From assembly GCF_025836995.1 (NCBI RefSeq), contig NZ_CP107546.1, positions 1,178,001 through 1,242,000 of the forward strand: DNA of 64,000 nt, read 5' to 3'. Position numbers and translations under genes: made by a program. Below are positions 58,304-64,000 of this stretch, one piece after another. This DNA is from Microbacterium sp. M28. GTDB taxonomy: Bacteria; Actinomycetota; Actinomycetes; Actinomycetales; Microbacteriaceae. The notes beneath the pieces are model-generated. The model had not been told where the DNA came from. It saw only the letters and a list, made by a program, of their open reading frames with translations, and did not search any database. Position 1 is the first letter of the stretch, and every line of letters begins with the position of its first letter.

Positions 58304-59029
58304 ATGTCCAACGTCTTCGACTGCCGCGATGAGGAGCAGCTGCTCACCGGTATGCGCCGTGCCCGTCAGGCCATCGGTCGCGGCGACCTCATCGTCCTGC
58401 CCACCGACACCGTCTACGGCGTCGCAGCCGACGCGTTCTCGCCCGCCGCCGTGCAGCGCCTGCTCGACGCGAAGGGCCGCGGCCGCAACCAGCCGCCGCC
58501 CGTGCTCGTCTCCGGGCCCGCGACCCTCGGTGCTCTCGTCGAGAGCGTCCCCGAGGCGGTCCAGCGGCTCGTCGACGCGTTCTGGCCGGGCGGCCTGACC
58601 ATCGTCCTGCCCGCGCAGCGGTCCCTGACGTGGGACCTCGGTGAGACGCAGGGCACCGTGGCCGTCCGGATGCCGGACAGCCGGGTCACCCTCGAACTGC
58701 TGGAGGAGACGGGCCCGTTGGCCGTCTCCAGCGCGAACCTCACGGGCAAGGATGCGGCGATCGCGGCATCCGATGCGGTCGAGATGCTCGGCGACAAGGT
58801 GTCGGTGTACCTCGACACCGGGATGAGCCGCGACGGCATCGCCTCGACGATCGTCGACGCCACCGCGCTCGTGCCGCGCGGCGACGACTCTCCGGCGCCC
58901 GTGGTGCGGATCCTGCGCGAGGGCGCGGTCACGCGCGAGCAGCTGGAAGAAGTGCTCGGCGACCTGCTCGAACCGGAGGAGCGCCCCGGAGACGTCGATC
59001 CGGACGACGTCTCGGACGGCACGGCGTGA
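58304..59029 (+). CDS. tsaC: L-threonylcarbamoyladenylate synthase
   Basis: This 241-residue YrdC-domain enzyme makes threonylcarbamoyl-AMP, the donor for t6A37 in tRNAs decoding ANN codons. LPTDTVYGVAADAF, KGRGRNQPPPVLV and the VSSANLTGK motif are clear. It has an acidic tail but no Sua5 domain. A TAGAAT -10 (58289-58294) lies 9 nt before the ATG. Its stop overlaps the wecA start (GTGA). Confidence 0.93.
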   Translation: MSNVFDCRDEEQLLTGMRRARQAIGRGDLIVLPTDTVYGVAADAFSPAAVQRLLDAKGRGRNQPPPVLVSGPATLGALVESVPEAVQRLVDAFWPGGLTIVLPAQRSLTWDLGETQGTVAVRMPDSRVTLELLEETGPLAVSSANLTGKDAAIAASDAVEMLGDKVSVYLDTGMSRDGIASTIVDATALVPRGDDSPAPVVRILREGAVTREQLEEVLGDLLEPEERPGDVDPDDVSDGTA

Positions 59030-60234
59030 AGCAGTACCTCTTCACGATCATCCTGACCGCGACGATCACGTTCGCGCTGTCGTGGGTGGTCTGGCAGCTG
59101 AGCCTGAGGTTCAAGCTGTACCCCGGCATCCGGGAGCGCGACGTCCACACCACGCCGACCCCGCGGCTCGGCGGCGTCGCGATCTTCCTCGGCATCGCCA
59201 CCGCCGTCGGCGTGTCAGCGGCCAACCCGTTCTTCGAGACGCTGTGGATCCCGCCGCAGACCATGTGGTCCGTGCTCTGCGCCGCCCTGCTGATCGCGGT
59301 CATCGGCGTCATCGACGACCTGATCGATCTGGACTGGATGATCAAGCTCGGCGCGCAGTTCCTCGCGGCGGGCATCATCACGGTGTGGGGCGGGATGCAG
59401 ATCCTGTCCCTGCCGTTCGGAGAGATGATCCTGTTCTCCAGCTGGGTCAGCATCGCCGTGACGATGTTCGCGATCGTGATCGTGATGAATGCCGTGAACT
59501 TCATCGACGGTCTGGACGGACTCGTCGCCGGGGTGTGTCTGATCGCGAACAGCGTGTTCTTCGCGTATTCCTACATCGTGTCGCGCGACATCGGCGCCAC
59601 CACCTACTTCAACCTGTCGACGTTCCTGGCCGCGACGCTCATCGGCGCGTGCATCGGCTTCCTCCCGTGGAACTGGAGCCCGGCGAAGCTGTTCATGGGA
59701 GACTCCGGTGCTCTCGTCATGGGCCTGCTGATGGCGACCTCGACCGTGGTGCTCACCGGGCAGTGGCCGGCCTCGGCGCTCGACCCGGAGGAGTTCGGCC
59801 GTTCGCAGCTGCTCGGTGCGTTCATCCCGATCCTGCTGCCGATCGTCGTCGTCATGCTTCCGCTGCTCGACTTCGGCCTCGCCGTCTTCCGTCGGATGCG
59901 CGCGGGCAAGTCGCCGTTCTCCCCGGATCGCAAGCACCTGCACCACCGCATGCTCGATCTCGGTCACCGCGACCGCGACGCCGTGCTGATCTTCTACGCC
60001 TGGACCGCGGTGATCTCGCTCGCCCTGCTGCTGATGTACATCGGCACGAGAGAGGACTGGCCTGGTCAGTACTGGATCGGCGCGATCTTCGGCGCGATCG
60101 GCGTCGCCGCATGCCTCGTCGTCACCCTCCTGCCCACCCGCCGCACCTCGGCGACGGCGGCCCCCATCGAATCGCCGACATCGACGTCCGCGCCCGCCGA
60201 AGCATCCGACCCCGAAACCTTGGAGCCCCGATGA
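59026..60234 (+). CDS. wecA: MraY/WecA family undecaprenyl-phosphate sugar-1-phosphate transferase
   Basis: This 402-residue protein has about eleven hydrophobic helices. Cytoplasmic motifs are RDVHTTPTPRLGGVAIF, the IDDLIDLDW aspartates, NFIDGLDGL, FMGDSGAL and HLHHR, the last typical of WecA rather than MraY. In mycobacteria WecA starts arabinogalactan linker synthesis; in a Microbacterium relative it probably starts a wall polysaccharide. The gene precedes the ATP synthase operon, as in other actinobacteria. Confidence 0.9.
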   Translation: MKQYLFTIILTATITFALSWVVWQLSLRFKLYPGIRERDVHTTPTPRLGGVAIFLGIATAVGVSAANPFFETLWIPPQTMWSVLCAALLIAVIGVIDDLIDLDWMIKLGAQFLAAGIITVWGGMQILSLPFGEMILFSSWVSIAVTMFAIVIVMNAVNFIDGLDGLVAGVCLIANSVFFAYSYIVSRDIGATTYFNLSTFLAATLIGACIGFLPWNWSPAKLFMGDSGALVMGLLMATSTVVLTGQWPASALDPEEFGRSQLLGAFIPILLPIVVVMLPLLDFGLAVFRRMRAGKSPFSPDRKHLHHRMLDLGHRDRDAVLIFYAWTAVISLALLLMYIGTREDWPGQYWIGAIFGAIGVAACLVVTLLPTRRTSATAAPIESPTSTSAPAEASDPETLEPR

Positions 60235-60740
60235 GCCCGAGCCCCGTGTCCAGCACCCCGATCCTGCGGCGGACCCTGATCTGGTCCGCCATCGCGGCGG
60301 GCATCCTGGCGATCCTGGCCGGCGGCATCGGCTTCCTCGTGGCCGGGGGAGAAGGCCTGGTCAGCGGACTGCTCGGCGTGCTGCTGGCCGTGCTCTTCCT
60401 GGGGATCACCGGCCTGAGCATCCTGATCGCCAACCGCTGGTACGGCGATCCGCTGTACGTGCAGTTCTTCTTCGCGATCGTGCTGGGCGGCTGGCTGCTC
60501 AAGCTCGGCCTGTTCATCGTCATCATGATCGTGCTGGCGGGGCAGCCGTGGATCGTCCCGATGGTCTTCTTCCTGTCGATCGTCGCCGGTGTGGCGATGT
60601 CGCTGATCATCGACGTCGTGGTGCTCACCCGCATGCGTCTGCCCAACGTCAGCGACATCTCCCTCCCGACCGTCAACCCCGAGGACGACGAGTCGTCGAC
60701 GGGTCAGGACGGGGCAGGGCCGAACTTGCGAAAGCCCTGA
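60231..60740 (+). CDS. AtpI-like membrane protein
   Basis: This 169-residue protein has four hydrophobic helices and an acidic cytoplasmic tail (VNPEDDESSTGQ). Its place just before atpB and its topology fit AtpI, the assembly factor for the c-ring or Mg2+ uptake accessory of F-type ATP synthase. Sequence conservation in AtpI is low, so the assignment rests mainly on context. The ATG overlaps the wecA stop (ATGA). Confidence 0.72.
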   Translation: MSPSPVSSTPILRRTLIWSAIAAGILAILAGGIGFLVAGGEGLVSGLLGVLLAVLFLGITGLSILIANRWYGDPLYVQFFFAIVLGGWLLKLGLFIVIMIVLAGQPWIVPMVFFLSIVAGVAMSLIIDVVVLTRMRLPNVSDISLPTVNPEDDESSTGQDGAGPNLRKP

Positions 60741-60746
60741 TTCTGA

Positions 60747-60831
60747 TAGGGTTGTCATGTGCCCCGCTCGTTCCCACGAGCGCTTGCGCCACCGCATCAC
60801 ACCGACCATCGTCGCCCCGGTTCTGAACCGG
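60747..60831 (+). promoter_or_regulatory. atp operon promoter and structured leader
   Basis: A -10 TAGGGT (60747-60752) with TTGCGA (60726-60731) at a short 15-nt spacer lies after the AtpI-like gene. The leader holds two hairpins: CGCTCGT-TCCC-ACGAGCG (60765-60782) and CCGGTT-CTG-AACCGG (60817-60831). Two overlapping short frames start at 60757 (ATG, 34 codons to TAA at 60861) and 60759 (GTG, 39 codons), either of which could be a leader ORF running into atpB. Confidence 0.4.
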
Positions 60832-60853
60832 TGCCCCGAAGCTGGAGCCCGCG

Positions 60854-61940
<1,087 letters not shown>

Positions 61941-61967
61941 TCCGCACCGACTTCTGAAGGAGACAGG

Positions 61968-62516
61968 ATGCTGAACGCTCTTGTCACAACCCTCGCGGCG
62001 GAGGAAGCACCCAACCCGCTGATCCCCGCGTGGTACGACATCATCTGGTCGGCCCTGTGGTTCGTCGTCATCCTCATCGTGGTCTGGAAGGTCGCCCTTC
62101 CTCGCTTCACGAAGGTGCTCGACGAGCGCTCCGCAGCCATCGAAGGCAACATCGCCAAGGCGGATGAGGCTCAGAAGCAGGCCGAGGCAGCGCTGGAGGA
62201 GTACACCCGCCAGCTCGCCGAGGCGCGCACCGAGGCCGGTGAGATCCGTGAGGCCGCCCGCGAGGACGGCAAGAAGATCGTCGCCGAGGCCAAGGAGACC
62301 GCGACTGCCGAGGCCGCACGCGTGACCGCGACAGCGCACACGCAGATCGAGGCCGAGCGCCAGGCCGCTCTCGTCTCGCTGCGTTCCGAGGTCGGCACGC
62401 TCGCCCTCGATCTCGCCGGTGGCGTGGTCGGCGAGACGCTCTCCGACGACGCACGCGCCACGGCCGTGGTCGACCGCTTCCTGGCAGACCTCGAGGCATC
62501 TGAGGCGGCCAAGTAA
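61968..62516 (+). CDS. atpF: ATP synthase F0 subunit b
   Basis: This 182-residue peripheral stalk subunit has one N-terminal membrane helix (IIWSALWFVVILIVVWKVAL) and a long charged coiled coil rich in Ala, Glu and Lys. GAAGGAGA precedes the ATG. Its TAA overlaps the atpH ATG by one base (TAATG). Confidence 0.95.
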   Translation: MLNALVTTLAAEEAPNPLIPAWYDIIWSALWFVVILIVVWKVALPRFTKVLDERSAAIEGNIAKADEAQKQAEAALEEYTRQLAEARTEAGEIREAAREDGKKIVAEAKETATAEAARVTATAHTQIEAERQAALVSLRSEVGTLALDLAGGVVGETLSDDARATAVVDRFLADLEASEAAK

Positions 62517-63304
62517 TGGGCAGCGCGACCACTCAGGCTCTGTCGGCGACGACGGCGGCTCTCTCGCAGACCAAGGGCGTGACCCTGGGCACCGCGGAAG
62601 AGCTGTTCGCCGCCGCGCGGCTGGTGGGCGGTTCGTCCCAGCTGAGCGGCGCGCTCGCAGACCCGTCTGCCACGGCCGAATCACGCGAGAAGGTCGTTCG
62701 GGCGGTGTTCGCCGGGCTGTCGACGAGCGCTCAGGACGCACTCGTCTCGCTCGCGGTGCAGCGCTGGTCGGACGCGTCCGATCTCGTCGACGGCATCGAG
62801 GAGCTCGCCATCCGCGCGGTGGCGATCGCGAAGCCGAAGGACGACATCGAGGGGGAGCTGTTCGGCTTCCTGCGCGTCGTCGCCGGCAACCCCGAGCTCG
62901 AGCTCGCCCTGGGCAGCCGCCTGGGCGACGCCGAGGCCAAGGGTGCCCTCGTCGAGAAGGTCATCAGCGGCGCCACCGGTGCTCCGGTCACCCTGATCAT
63001 CTCGTCGCTGGTCCGCCAGCCGCGTGAGCGTCGGGTGCGTCAGCTGCTGAACCGCGCCATCCGCATCGTCGCCGCACAGCGCGGCCTCATCGTCGCGACC
63101 GTGCACACGGCCAAGACGCTGAGCGACGCGCAGCGGACCCGCCTGATCGACAGCCTGTCCCGCCGCTACGGCGGTCAGGTCACCCTCACCGAGATCATCG
63201 ACCCCCACGTGGTCGGAGGCCTGCGCGTGCAGGTCGCCGATGACGTCATCGACGGCAGCATCTCCGCGCGGCTCGCCGATCTTCGACAGAAGCTCGCGGG
63301 CTAA
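62516..63304 (+). CDS. atpH: ATP synthase F1 subunit delta
   Basis: This 262-residue protein connects F1 to the stalk. The delta/OSCP core is the C-terminal part, with [36 protein letters not shown]. The protein is longer than the 180 residues of E. coli delta because of an extended N-terminal region; unlike mycobacteria, atpF and atpH are not fused. It starts by TAATG coupling. Confidence 0.94.
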   Translation: MGSATTQALSATTAALSQTKGVTLGTAEELFAAARLVGGSSQLSGALADPSATAESREKVVRAVFAGLSTSAQDALVSLAVQRWSDASDLVDGIEELAIRAVAIAKPKDDIEGELFGFLRVVAGNPELELALGSRLGDAEAKGALVEKVISGATGAPVTLIISSLVRQPRERRVRQLLNRAIRIVAAQRGLIVATVHTAKTLSDAQRTRLIDSLSRRYGGQVTLTEIIDPHVVGGLRVQVADDVIDGSISARLADLRQKLAG

Positions 63305-63351
63305 CACGACTTCGCGCGGGGAACCGCGCACCCAGATACAAAGGGAAGACA

Positions 63352-64000
63352 ATGGCAGAACTATCGATCAGCCCCGACGTCATCCGTGACGCGCTGAAGG
63401 ACTTCGCCGCCGCATACGAGCCGAGCGGCGCTGCGGCGACCGAGGTCGGCACGGTCATCGACGCCGCCGACGGCATCGCGCACGTCGAGGGACTGCCCGG
63501 CGTCATGGCGAACGAGCTCGTCACGTTCGGCGACGGCACCAAGGGCCTGGCCCTGAACCTCGACGAGCACGAGATCGGTGTCGTGGTCCTCGGCGACTTC
63601 ACCGGCATCGAGGCCGGACAGGAAGTCACCCGTACGGGTGAGGTCCTCTCCGTCCCCGTCGGCGACGGCTTCCTGGGCCGCGTCGTCGACCCGCTCGGCA
63701 CCCCGATCGACGGCCTCGGCGCGATCGCGGCGGAGGGTCGCCGCGAGCTCGAGCTGCAGGCACCAGGCGTCATGCAGCGCAAGAGCGTGCACGAGCCGCT
63801 GCAGACCGGCATCAAGGCCATCGACGCGATGATCCCCGTCGGCCGCGGTCAGCGTCAGCTGATCATCGGCGACCGCCAGACCGGCAAGACGGCGATCGCG
63901 ATCGACACGATCATCAACCAGAAGGCCAACTGGGAGTCCGGCGACCCGACGAAGCAGGTCCGCTGCATCTACGTCGCCATCGGTCAGAAGGGTTCCACGA
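63352..64000 (+). CDS. atpA: ATP synthase F1 subunit alpha (3' end outside window)
   Basis: The first 216 residues are visible. They contain the N-terminal beta-barrel ([25 protein letters not shown]) and the nucleotide-binding domain with Walker [14 protein letters not shown] (about 173-180). GGGAAG lies 7 nt before the ATG at 63352-63354. The frame is open at the right edge of the window. Confidence 0.96.
   Translation, partial: MAELSISPDVIRDALKDFAAAYEPSGAAATEVGTVIDAADGIAHVEGLPGVMANELVTFGDGTKGLALNLDEHEIGVVVLGDFTGIEAGQEVTRTGEVLSVPVGDGFLGRVVDPLGTPIDGLGAIAAEGRRELELQAPGVMQRKSVHEPLQTGIKAIDAMIPVGRGQRQLIIGDRQTGKTAIAIDTIINQKANWESGDPTKQVRCIYVAIGQKGST

Overview
The window is one uninterrupted, very G+C-rich chromosomal stretch of an actinobacterium, most likely a Microbacterium-like member of the Microbacteriaceae. 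The support is the fused E1o/E2o 2-oxoglutarate dehydrogenase (OdhA/Kgd type), GuaB1, a DUF3097 protein, a DinB2-type polymerase, a WecA-type transferase ahead of the ATP synthase operon, and many genes whose -10 box sits 6-7 nt before the start codon (leaderless mRNAs). I see no prophage, insertion sequence, CRISPR array, rRNA operon or origin. There is one tRNA gene, Arg-CCG, on the minus strand at 43661-43733. Genes on both strands are tightly packed, and many overlap by ATGA, GTGA or TGATG.

Region 1 (1-13.5 kb): the end of an Eis-like acetyltransferase, odhA facing it, divergent guaB1, two tandem CNNM/CorC-type membrane proteins behind a short leader ORF, an Old-Yellow-Enzyme oxidoreductase divergent from nnrD (NADPHX repair), a GT87 membrane glycosyltransferase, a thiamine-binding-like protein, an MFS exporter and a NUDIX hydrolase. 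Region 2 (13.5-24.6 kb): metX and metY (sulfur assimilation into homocysteine), an SDR, ung, a GNAT enzyme, and a five-gene peptide-type ABC importer with an upstream alpha/beta hydrolase.

Region 3 (24.6-43.5 kb): an AhpD-like protein with a tyrosine phosphatase, an iron-box-preceded SIP-domain protein, a small HEXXH protein with an arginase-family enzyme, a TPM-domain protein with PspA (envelope stress), DUF3097, trmB, a CPBP-like membrane protein, a TPP riboswitch followed by an MHS-family transporter, DUF1304, a serine beta-lactamase-like hydrolase with a GyrI-like protein, a nucleotidyltransferase with corA, a DinB2-like polymerase, cyanase, a deaminase, the ohrR-ohr-quinone reductase peroxide operon and a HIT protein. 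Region 4 (43.6-64 kb) is the conserved actinobacterial core: SGNH hydrolase, argS, DUF2993, YihY/BrkB, lysA-hom-thrB, rho, prfA, cysK-cysE (inserted, opposite strand), prmC, tsaC/sua5, wecA, an AtpI-like protein and atpB-E-F-H-A (atpA cut by the window end).

Most genes are ordinary housekeeping genes. The items most worth a second look are a DinB polymerase with isoleucine where the steric-gate aromatic should be; a TPP riboswitch on an MHS transporter; two very short, nearly leaderless leader ORFs that end in TGATG on the start of the next gene; a probable CTG start for atpB; a symmetric four-copy decamer array between metX and metY; a TOPRIM-like motif set in DUF3097; and a striking excess of the hexamer GCATCC/GGATGC.
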